The position numbers and the translations under genes are program-made. Shown piece after piece: positions 16,546 to 23,443 of a DNA stretch of 64,000 nt. Within the stretch, counting starts at the first letter, position 1. Every line of letters starts with the position of its first letter. The notes under the pieces are model-generated. The model saw only the letters and a list, made by a program, of their open reading frames with translations. It was not told the DNA's origin and did no database searches. Origin of the DNA: a virus. The stretch is from IMG/VR virus record IMGVR_UViG_3300048837_000975, positions 61,691 to 125,690 of that record, one strand, 5' to 3'.

Positions 16546-17214
16546 ATGGCTGTTTCCGTAAAAGACGTTTGTGGCCAAGCTCACCTAAAGCGAGGTGTCT
16601 GGGAGAAGGTGTGCTTTTCTCAGCAGTCTGACGCTTTCAAGGTGAAGATGGTCCAGGTCGCCCAGAGGTTAGGAATGGATCCTAGCTGGCTGGCCGCCGC
16701 GATTGCGTTTGAGAGCGGATTCAACCCGCAGGCCGTTAACCCGATATCTGGAGCTACTGGTCTTATCCAATTTATGCCGAAGTCGACAGCTCCTCAGCTT
16801 GGAACCTCCCAGGCTGAATTGCTGAAGATGAGCGCCATTCAGCAGTTGGACTACGTTGAGAAGTACTTTACGAAGTTCCACGCGAACAGATCCTGGAAAG
16901 GTCCCCAGGATGTCTACTTTGCCATCTTCCTTCCAGTACTGATCGGAAAGGGACTGGATGACGTTGCGGCAAAGGCTGGCTCCCCGATCTATGATCAGAA
17001 TAGGGGTTTTGACAGATCTGGAAAGGGATACTTTACGGCAAGAGACGTGGCTCAGCCCATCCTCTCTATTCTTAGCTCTGCAGATAGCAAACCACTTGTG
17101 ATCGCGGCCGCGGCCGCAACAATCGGAGCGGCTGTCTGGTTTGGTGTCGCGGTTGGCGCATATCTCGCCTGGCGCAAGATGCGTAAAGCCCAGCGCCTTC
17201 CGGTGCCGGTGTAA
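16546..17214 (+). CDS. Lytic transglycosylase (SLT domain) with C-terminal anchor, 222 aa
   Basis: Catalytic Glu in 'AFESGFNP', then 'GATGLIQFMP' and the YxAxxxP-like 'VYFAIFLP'. Divergent from the preceding SLT protein in the catalytic half but almost identical in the last 19 residues and in the DNA just after the stop (TAACTTAGA). This suggests fusion or recombination onto one shared anchor. Two wall hydrolases in tandem may differ in substrate. Confidence 0.88.
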   Translation: MAVSVKDVCGQAHLKRGVWEKVCFSQQSDAFKVKMVQVAQRLGMDPSWLAAAIAFESGFNPQAVNPISGATGLIQFMPKSTAPQLGTSQAELLKMSAIQQLDYVEKYFTKFHANRSWKGPQDVYFAIFLPVLIGKGLDDVAAKAGSPIYDQNRGFDRSGKGYFTARDVAQPILSILSSADSKPLVIAAAAATIGAAVWFGVAVGAYLAWRKMRKAQRLPVPV

Positions 17215-17222
17215 CTTAGAAC

Positions 17223-17251
17223 TTGACTATACATAAATCGGATGGTACCTT
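17223..17251 (+). promoter_or_regulatory. Sigma70-like promoter of the histone-like gene
   Basis: TTGACT and TACCTT with 17 bp between, about 127 bases before the start codon. Confidence 0.5.
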
Positions 17252-17377
17252 CCTACGTGAAGCTGAGTGATTCCTGGTTTTGTGTTCTCGCCAATCCAAA
17301 AATGGCGAATGACCATGCCAGGTACTCTCTAAAGAGAGACGGCGGGCTCCGTGTCGTGCGGAGTTGTGTATTCAGAC
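17252..17377 (+). promoter_or_regulatory. Structured 5' leader with at least three hairpins
   Basis: Three inverted repeats lie in order: TCGCCA/TGGCGA around 17288-17309, CTCT/AGAG around 17325-17338, and CTCCG/CGGAG around 17347-17363. CCTGG and CCAGG flank the first one. The start codon follows the last hairpin, and no good ribosome site is visible. The leader could control translation or stability of this message. Confidence 0.4.
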
Positions 17378-19639
17378 ATGGCTGCTAAGCGAACAACCAA
17401 AGGTAAGGCGTTCAAGATCACCGAGAAGCAGGTGAAGGGCTACGGTTATGCGAAGCCTAATCCTGTTCCGGTTACCGCCATTGTCGCTGTGAACGGCAAA
17501 GGCGCGTACAAGAAGGCGCAGTCCGCTAAGTCTGTCATGTCCGGTCGCTCCAAGTCCGAAAGGCTCGGACGCGCACGGAAGTTGACTGCAAACACCCTAA
17601 AGGGTGAGAATGCAAAAGGTTCGGCCTCTTACAAGAGCAACAAGGAGATTGGTATGCGGAAAACGGTAGCGCGCGCTCGAGTAAGGGCCGCGCTGAAAAA
17701 GAACCCCAAGTCGCCCACTGCGGCGCAGCTGAAAGCTCGTCAAGCTTTCGCCAAGATGGTCAAGGCGAAGTCTGGTAAGCTCAAGAAGAACCCGGGCAAA
17801 ACTTCTGCGAAGAAAGCTCTGGCTGCTGCGCGCAAAGAATGGGCATCAAAGATGACCGCTAACAAGCGGCGTCGCGGTGGAAAGGCCAAGAAAAAGTGGG
17901 CCACTCCGCCAAGTTGGGCTCGCGGTCCTGCTGGCACCCAGGTGATGGGCGCCATTGGTCCTACCGGAACCAAGGTGATGGATGCTGCGAGGACTACGCG
18001 CATGGACGCCGTTGGCGCCCGTACGATGGTCTCCCCGGTCTACAGTGAAAGTTCTGCGCCCACTCGGCGCGCCGGTCGCAAGACCGCTTCTGTTCGTGTT
18101 GTGAAGCCTACTAAGAAAGCAAGAAAGGGATCTCGTAAAATGGCTCGAAAAGCGGCCAGCAAGCGCGCCAAGAAGGCCGCTTCGGTCAAGTCGGTTAAGG
18201 TTGTTCGTCGTCGTCGGAAGCGCGTTGCCAAGAAGGCGGCGAAGAGCGTCAAGTCTCGACGCACGCGCAAGGCTGCGAAGTCTCGCAAGCCCCGTCGGCG
18301 AGTGAAGCGCACCGCGAAGAAGGCAAAGCGCACCAAGAAGGCGAGCAAGCGTCGCACCAAGAAGAGCCGCAAGGCTGCCGCGAAGAAGGCTCCCCGCAAG
18401 GCTCGCAAGACGCGGAAGGCTCGCAAGAGCCGCAAGACGCGACGTATGCGCAAGAATGGTCTGACTCGTCGTCAGCGCGCGGCTCGCAAGGCCGCTGCCA
18501 CTCGCGCGGAGAAGAAGGCGCGACGTAGCGCTGCTGCGAAGAAGGCTGCTCGCAAGCGTTCACGCAAGTCTTCTGCGAAGAAATCGGTTCGTCGGGTGCG
18601 TCGTCGTCGGTCCGCTAAGCGGACGACCAAGCGATCCGCGAAGCGTGCTGCTCCGAAGAAGAAGGCTCGCAAGGCTCGCAAGTCGCGTCGCTCGTACAAG
18701 CGCAATGGCGTCGGTGCGAAGGTCAAGAGCTTCTTCAAGCGGAATGGCGTGATGGAGATCGTGAAGTTGGCGGGTCTCGTGACCGCTGGCGTCGTGACTC
18801 ACCGCGCTTTGACCGCTGGTCTGAACGCTCTCGTTCTCAACCCGCTGCTCAACCCCGCTCCGACGGTTGCTGAGCCTGCTGCGACCGGATTCGTTCCGGA
18901 AGCTGCGAAGCCGATCGTCAAGCTGCTCGCTTCGGCTGCTGTTGCCGCGGCTGGTACGCTCGCCGTCAAGGCTGTCTCGAAGGATGCTCAGGTCGTCAAC
19001 TCGGTTGCTGCCGGTATGATTGCCTCGGTTCTCCATCAGGCGGTTGTGACTGCGGTGGATATGGTCTCGCCCAAGGTTGCTGGCTACCTCGCTGGCGTCG
19101 AAGACGGTACCGCGGCTCGCCTCTCGGCGATGTACGGTTACGGCGCTGCGTCGCTGCAACCGAGCTATGCTCCGATCTCGGGCATGGGCGAGTACTTCGA
19201 GGGTACGGCGGGTCTCGGCGAGTACTTCGAGGGTACGGCGGGTCTCGGCGAGTACTTCGATAGCACCTCCGGTCTCGGCTCGTATGGCGGCAACCCCGAC
19301 ATCTTCGAGGCGGCGGCGGGCTACGGAATGCTCGGCGACAACTCGGACGGCTACACGAACAACATCAACCCCAATGACGACCTCGATCGCCAGCTGACGA
19401 TCGCGGAAGCGGCGGCTGGTGTTGGCGCGGCGCCCTATGAGGCTGCTGCTGGCATCGCGGAAGCGGCGGCGGGCTTCGGCTCGATCCAGTCGGTTCCCTC
19501 GGCGGACACCTGGGTTCCGGGTTCTGCTAACGGTCAGCTGTGGGCGGGTACGCGAGCTGTGAGCAATCCGCAGTCGGCAACCGCGATGGTTCCGGCCGGC
19601 GTGCTCGAGAGCGGCGGCGGCGCTGGCATCTTCGGCTGA
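17378..19639 (+). CDS. Large histone-like, Lys/Arg/Ala-rich virion protein, 753 aa
   Basis: ATG 17378 is preferred to a GTG 27 bases upstream inside a hairpin. Residues about 1-460 are extremely basic, with runs of 'KKA', 'RKAR' and 'KSRK' like linker histone tails, which fits DNA condensation. A hydrophobic, Ala-rich middle (about 470-620) could be membrane-associated. The C-terminal part is acidic, with near-perfect 'GLGEYFEGTA' repeats and repeated 'EAAAG'. DNA-binding tail plus membrane part would tether the genome to an inner membrane (inference). Low-complexity composition makes homology searches unreliable. Confidence 0.8.
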   Translation: MAAKRTTKGKAFKITEKQVKGYGYAKPNPVPVTAIVAVNGKGAYKKAQSAKSVMSGRSKSERLGRARKLTANTLKGENAKGSASYKSNKEIGMRKTVARARVRAALKKNPKSPTAAQLKARQAFAKMVKAKSGKLKKNPGKTSAKKALAAARKEWASKMTANKRRRGGKAKKKWATPPSWARGPAGTQVMGAIGPTGTKVMDAARTTRMDAVGARTMVSPVYSESSAPTRRAGRKTASVRVVKPTKKARKGSRKMARKAASKRAKKAASVKSVKVVRRRRKRVAKKAAKSVKSRRTRKAAKSRKPRRRVKRTAKKAKRTKKASKRRTKKSRKAAAKKAPRKARKTRKARKSRKTRRMRKNGLTRRQRAARKAAATRAEKKARRSAAAKKAARKRSRKSSAKKSVRRVRRRRSAKRTTKRSAKRAAPKKKARKARKSRRSYKRNGVGAKVKSFFKRNGVMEIVKLAGLVTAGVVTHRALTAGLNALVLNPLLNPAPTVAEPAATGFVPEAAKPIVKLLASAAVAAAGTLAVKAVSKDAQVVNSVAAGMIASVLHQAVVTAVDMVSPKVAGYLAGVEDGTAARLSAMYGYGAASLQPSYAPISGMGEYFEGTAGLGEYFEGTAGLGEYFDSTSGLGSYGGNPDIFEAAAGYGMLGDNSDGYTNNINPNDDLDRQLTIAEAAAGVGAAPYEAAAGIAEAAAGFGSIQSVPSADTWVPGSANGQLWAGTRAVSNPQSATAMVPAGVLESGGGAGIFG

Positions 19640-19645
19640 TAGTTG

Positions 19646-19674
19646 TTGACAAATGATGTAGGTTCATGTAGTAG
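19646..19674 (+). promoter_or_regulatory. Strong promoter of the capsid-like gene
   Basis: TTGACA and TAGTAG with 17 bp between; a slightly better -10 (TAGTAT) lies 3 bp further on. It starts 6 bases after the histone-like gene ends, so the capsid-like gene is separately transcribed. Confidence 0.6.
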
Positions 19675-19689
19675 TATCTGAACACATCG

Positions 19690-19748
19690 CACCTTGCCCC
19701 AGAGACTTCCGGAAAACCGGGGTCCTGGGGTTAAGGTGTCAGAAGGGT
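19690..19748 (+). promoter_or_regulatory. Long stable hairpin in the capsid-like 5' leader
   Basis: Nested inverted repeats: CACCTT with AAGGTG, CCCCAG with CTGGGG, and CCGG with CCGG around an AAAA loop. It forms one long stem shortly after the expected transcription start. Such stems often stabilise very abundant phage messages. There is no T-run, so it is not a terminator. Confidence 0.6.
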
Positions 19749-19813
19749 CCGAGCGGGAACCAGGCCCGTAACTAACCAAGGTAGACCTTTCAGGAAAGTA
19801 AAAGCAAAAGACC

Positions 19814-20563
19814 ATGGCAAAAATTGTTTCTATTCGCGAGCGCGTTCATCAGCCCTTCTATGACCACCTGATCCGTACGGCTGGTATGGCGCAGGGCTCG
19901 GTCCAGGACACGAACGCTCTGTTCACCTCGAACGGCGCGCGCACCGAGGCGACCACGAACTTGATCAACGGCGCGACGCTGCCGTCTGACCAGTCGCACG
20001 TGACCCTCGTGCTTCGCGTTTTCACGTGGTTCCGTAACCCCGTTCTCCGCGTTGCGGGTGCGGATGCTGGTGAAGTGGCTGGCAACGGCGATTATGACGA
20101 TCTGGACGAGTTCCAGACCGGCGGGATCGCGGTCGGCAACGCTCCGGGTTCCACGAAGGACGTGTACCGTCTGGCGTGGCAGTCGAGCGAGCAGCTTCAC
20201 TGGACGTTCGGTGCGGGTCTGAAGCCCAGCATTGACAATATGCCTACTTGGTACTTCCCGACGGGTGGCGGCCTCCTGTCGGACCTCGCCGGCAGCACGG
20301 ACCTCGTGCACCTCAACAACGGTATGCCCTCGCATGAGAGCATTCTCCGCCTCGGCCGCGCGGTGCTCATCCCCCCGCGTCAGAACATTCTCTGCACTGC
20401 CAAGATTTTCAGCCTTCCCGACGCCGGGAACGCGCTGGCGTTCGGCACGGTGCAGGGCAGCCGCAACATGCTGTCGCTCCGCGACAACCTGAACGCGGTC
20501 GACCTCGTGCAGAAGTGCGTGAGCTTCTGTATCGATGGTCTGTTCAGCCGCGACGTTCAGTAA
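19814..20563 (+). CDS. Candidate small major capsid protein, beta-rich, 249 aa
   Basis: Monocistronic, with a strong promoter, long-leader hairpin and strong terminator, as expected for a very abundant protein. The sequence is beta-rich with few charges clustered, begins 'MAKIVSIRERVHQPFYDHL', and ends 'DGLFSRDVQ'. It has no HK97-type features and is too short for that fold. A jelly-roll capsid subunit is my inference; a structure prediction would decide. It is the target of all five guides in the adjacent mini-array. The start codon is not preceded by a close ribosome site; AGGAAAG lies about 17 bases upstream. Confidence 0.7.
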   Translation: MAKIVSIRERVHQPFYDHLIRTAGMAQGSVQDTNALFTSNGARTEATTNLINGATLPSDQSHVTLVLRVFTWFRNPVLRVAGADAGEVAGNGDYDDLDEFQTGGIAVGNAPGSTKDVYRLAWQSSEQLHWTFGAGLKPSIDNMPTWYFPTGGGLLSDLAGSTDLVHLNNGMPSHESILRLGRAVLIPPRQNILCTAKIFSLPDAGNALAFGTVQGSRNMLSLRDNLNAVDLVQKCVSFCIDGLFSRDVQ

Positions 20564-20595
20564 CAGCGGATTCTGTCGAAATCGACAGGGCGAAG

Positions 20596-20624
20596 GGGCT
20601 CCGGGGTTGACTCGGGGCCCTTTT
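20596..20624 (+). terminator. Intrinsic terminator after the capsid-like gene
   Basis: GGGCTCCG (20596-20603) pairs with CGGGGCCC (20613-20620) and TTTT follows. A second small perfect hairpin (CTGTCGA/TCGACAG) lies just after the stop codon at 20573-20588. The promoter of the mini-array is embedded in this terminator. Confidence 0.7.
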
Positions 20625-20634
20625 CGTCTACAAT
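20607..20634 (+). promoter_or_regulatory. Promoter of the CRISPR mini-array, embedded in the terminator
   Basis: TTGACT (20607-20612) and TACAAT (20629-20634) with 16 bp between, the best match to a sigma70 consensus near the CasPhi gene. Transcription should begin near 20641, right at the first mini-repeat at 20642. The -35 is in the loop of the terminator hairpin. Confidence 0.6.
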
Positions 20635-20641
20635 GTAGAGC

Positions 20642-20863
20642 ATTGCGCTCTGAGGAGCGACATACAGAAGCTGACGCACCGTCGCAAATTGCGCTCTGAG
20701 GAGCGACATGCTGGGCTTCAGACCTGCGGCACCTATCATTCCACAAATTGCGCTCTGAGGAGCGACTAGAAGGGCTGATGAACGCGCTCGCGAATAGAAT
20801 TGCGCTCTGAGGAGCGACAGCCGCGACGTTCAGTAACAGCGGATTTGCGCTCTGAGGAGCGAC
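20642..20863 (+). CRISPR. Five-unit CRISPR-like mini-array with shortened repeats, guides match the capsid-like gene
   Basis: The 20-nt repeat 'attgcgctctgaggagcgac' occurs at 20642, 20688, 20747, 20799 and 20844 (the last with one change). It equals the 3' end of the 36-nt repeat of the large array and forms CGCTC-TGAG-GAGCG, the 5-bp stem and 4-nt loop typical of CasPhi crRNAs. Spacers are 26, 39, 32 and 25 nt, and a fifth guide runs on from 20864. Each guide matches 19814-20563 or its stop region (see findings). The array is on the same strand as, and just upstream of, the nuclease gene, so both may share a transcript. Confidence 0.85.
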
Positions 20864-20951
20864 ACTTGGTACTTCCCTACACACTGTAATCTGGAGTGGT
20901 GCAAAAAAAGTTCTTGCTCCGCTTCGCATGGGCTGCTACAACGCTGGAGCG

Positions 20952-23255
20952 ATGAAGAAAACGACAAATCTGAAGATTGAAAATGGCGTATCGCCGCTTG
21001 CGCAGATGACTCGCAAGCATTTTCCGGGAAAAAGGTTTCCAGCTAGCGTCTTGAAGCCAGCTGGCAGGAAGCTCAAGGATCACGGTGAGCAAGCTGCGAT
21101 CGAATTTCTGCAGGCCAACATTGATGTTCCTTACGGGAACTTTAAGGCGCCGGCAAAGTGTAATGTTGTCGCTACTAGTCGCCCGTATAGCGAGTGGCCG
21201 CTTTACAAGTTCTCATCTGAGCTTCAGAAAGCAGTCTTTGCACTCTCAAAGGATAGGCTGATGGAGATTGAACCATCAAAGCAATCCGACGCAGAGAACG
21301 AGAAGTTCCTGTCAGCGATCGGAGTCAGCGCGGATCCGTCAATTAACGTGACGTTCGTTAGCGCGTGCATTTCAAAGGCCGTGCATACGTACCTTGGAAT
21401 GGAGAAGAAGGCTGAGAACAAGTACCAGAAGAAGTTGTCAAGGTGTCGCTCAGAGAGCGAGCTAAGTAGCGTCACACCAGAAAACGTATACAATGAAGAC
21501 GGAACGCTTTCTGACGGGTGGCGGCCCGGTTTCAATGCTAACCTATACGGAAACTCAAATAGCAAGCTGAGTCTATTCGGATCCGTTAGGTCGCACAACA
21601 AGGTGGAGCTGCCTGTGTGGCTTTCTGAATACCGAGAGTGGGCAAAGAATCGCTCAAAGGATTCAAAGATCAATGAGTACAGCGCAAGCGTTGATCGACT
21701 GTCGATTCCGGAGGGCCAGCCCGGTCACGTTCCGCTTTGGCAAAGAGACTCGTCTAAGCGAACTAAGCCGGGCGGTGGAGAGATCAAAGAAGGGGTTCGT
21801 CGTCATCGATGGTACTCGAACCGAAACAACGCGAACCGAAGGAACAAGGTTGACCAGGCAACCAGGTTGGCCGCATCGGCTATGGAGATGGTTCTTGCAA
21901 TCGCATTCTTCGGAGAGGACTGGGTTCTCTTTGACATTCGCGGACTACTTAGGAACGCTCGCTACCGCAAGCTTGTGAACAAGAATACGACATATGGCGA
22001 TCTGATGGAGTTGTTTACGGCAGATCCTGTTCTTGATACAAAGCGAGGAATCATCACCGCATCGTATAAGGACACGACTCTCAAGATCGTTCAGCAGACA
22101 ATAGTCGGCGAAAAGAAGTCCAAATCCAAGATTCTGGAAGAGGTCCAGAAGAACGGGCCGGTTGCTGTTGTATCGATCGATCTCGGTGTAAATGAGCCCG
22201 TGTCGTACCGTGTGTCGAGGGTTGATGTAGCTGGAGGGAACGCCATCGTTGCCGAGCTTGCCGCTGAAGGATTCATGAGCAACGAACTAAAGAAAGAGAT
22301 TTCTAGTTATCGGGAAAAGTCGGACGAGCTTAACGGCGATCTTCGTGAGAAGGCAGTCCTTTCCCTCTCGGACGAAATGCAGGCAGAGATTCGCCGAGTC
22401 GACGCAACGAATGCCAGTGACTCGAAGAACAGAATCTGCGAAATGCTCAGCCTGGATCCGGAAAGCGTTGACTGGTCAAAGATGACCACGCAAACCAGGT
22501 TCATTTTCAACAAGCACGTTGAGAACGGCGGGGATCCTAACGTCCTTCTGTTCACTCCGACCGAGGACAAAAAGAACAAAGGTAAGAAGAGCAAGAATAA
22601 GAAGGGCGAGTACGGAGACAGGGTTCCGCACTCCGACAGTGGGATCGCTCGGAACATTGCCAGAGAGAAGCTCAGTATGGAGACTTGCGAGGCTCTCAAC
22701 AAAGCAAAACGGGAACTGCAACAAGAAGATCCTCGGTATGGTAAGCTTTCCAAGCGAAAGCAGGAGTTCGCTCGACGCGTAGTGAACGGAGTGGTTGTGC
22801 GCGCACAGGAAGTCACTGGGTGTGATAACGTTGTGCTGGTCGTTGAGAAGCTCAACGTATCAAACAAGATGTTTAGCGGAAGCGGAAAACGAGCTCCAGG
22901 ATGGGACAACTTCTTCGTTCACAAGAAAGAGAACCGCTGGTTTATTCAGGCGCTACACAAGGCGTTCACCGACAAGGCTGCGCACAAGGGCATTCCTGTA
23001 ATCGAAATTAAACCGAGCTATACAAGTCAGACTTGCCCAGCGTGCGAGCATTGTGACAAGGACAACCGAGACGGGGTTCACTTCTGCTGCACCAGGTGCG
23101 GGTTCACCGGTCACGCGGACCTCAACGTAGCGTGCTTCAACATTGAGAAAGTTGCTCTTACTGGAGAAGCTATGAGCGGACCCGGCAGCGCAACTGCGCA
23201 CAAAAAGACTCGCAAACCAAAGAAGGCTATGGTAGAGTCAGATAAAGCCGCGTAA
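20952..23255 (+). CDS. cas12j: CasPhi (Cas12j) RNA-guided DNA nuclease, 767 aa
   Basis: Single-effector type V nuclease of the phage-borne CasPhi family. Family hallmarks are visible: N-terminal 'KHFPGKRF', 'RGLLRNARYRKL' before the RuvC core, and 'GSGKRAPGWDNFF..KKENRWF' near the end. The RuvC catalytic acids are all present: Asp in 'SIDLGVNEP' (about D410), Glu in 'VVEKLNV' (about E632) and Asp in 'HADLNVA' (about D723). A CxxC...CxxC zinc ribbon lies between about 690 and 715. Length fits the family (700-800 aa). CasPhi matures its own crRNA with the RuvC site and cuts DNA next to a T-rich PAM. ATG 20952 has TGGAG 5-6 bases upstream and is preferred to the ATG 24 bases earlier. No cas1, cas2 or cas4 is nearby, as usual for this family. 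Confidence 0.95.
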   Translation: MKKTTNLKIENGVSPLAQMTRKHFPGKRFPASVLKPAGRKLKDHGEQAAIEFLQANIDVPYGNFKAPAKCNVVATSRPYSEWPLYKFSSELQKAVFALSKDRLMEIEPSKQSDAENEKFLSAIGVSADPSINVTFVSACISKAVHTYLGMEKKAENKYQKKLSRCRSESELSSVTPENVYNEDGTLSDGWRPGFNANLYGNSNSKLSLFGSVRSHNKVELPVWLSEYREWAKNRSKDSKINEYSASVDRLSIPEGQPGHVPLWQRDSSKRTKPGGGEIKEGVRRHRWYSNRNNANRRNKVDQATRLAASAMEMVLAIAFFGEDWVLFDIRGLLRNARYRKLVNKNTTYGDLMELFTADPVLDTKRGIITASYKDTTLKIVQQTIVGEKKSKSKILEEVQKNGPVAVVSIDLGVNEPVSYRVSRVDVAGGNAIVAELAAEGFMSNELKKEISSYREKSDELNGDLREKAVLSLSDEMQAEIRRVDATNASDSKNRICEMLSLDPESVDWSKMTTQTRFIFNKHVENGGDPNVLLFTPTEDKKNKGKKSKNKKGEYGDRVPHSDSGIARNIAREKLSMETCEALNKAKRELQQEDPRYGKLSKRKQEFARRVVNGVVVRAQEVTGCDNVVLVVEKLNVSNKMFSGSGKRAPGWDNFFVHKKENRWFIQALHKAFTDKAAHKGIPVIEIKPSYTSQTCPACEHCDKDNRDGVHFCCTRCGFTGHADLNVACFNIEKVALTGEAMSGPGSATAHKKTRKPKKAMVESDKAA

Positions 23256-23443
23256 TGATCTAAAACGCCGAGATCCTCTGAACCGGAGGCGCTCGCAAAC
23301 AGAAATTGACAACAAGTTCGACAGGATGCCATCTGAGCATAGAATGGCACCAGGAGGCACGAGCGCGAGATCGCTCCCGGATCGGAAAGGCTCTCGCAAA
23401 CCGTTCGGTAACCGCGCGAATCTACAGGGTCTCACGGAGACCC
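23256..23443 (+). promoter_or_regulatory. Leader of the large CRISPR array
   Basis: 188 bases between the nuclease stop and the first repeat. A TTGACA lies at 23306-23311 but no good -10 follows at 16-18 bp; TAGAAT at 23340-23345 is an alternative -10. A perfect hairpin, GGGTCTC-ACG-GAGACCC (23427-23443), touches the first repeat. Repeat degeneration at the far end (short last spacer, mutated seventh repeat) agrees with the leader being on this side. Confidence 0.5.

Noticed and set aside
17740-19159. Long minus-strand Arg/Leu-rich frames opposite the histone-like gene
   Set aside because: Mirror image of Lys/Arg/Ala codon repeats. Not supported by any coupling or motif.
20819-20845. Guide 4 as a plain duplication of the end of the capsid-like gene
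   Set aside because: The copied segment sits precisely between two repeats, and guide 3 is a perfect match in the opposite orientation to another part of the gene. A simple duplication does not explain that.
19790-20929. A 379-codon open frame on the minus strand across the capsid-like gene and mini-array
   Set aside because: It is antisense to a well-supported gene and to structured repeats, and has no ribosome site. GC-rich third positions keep it open.
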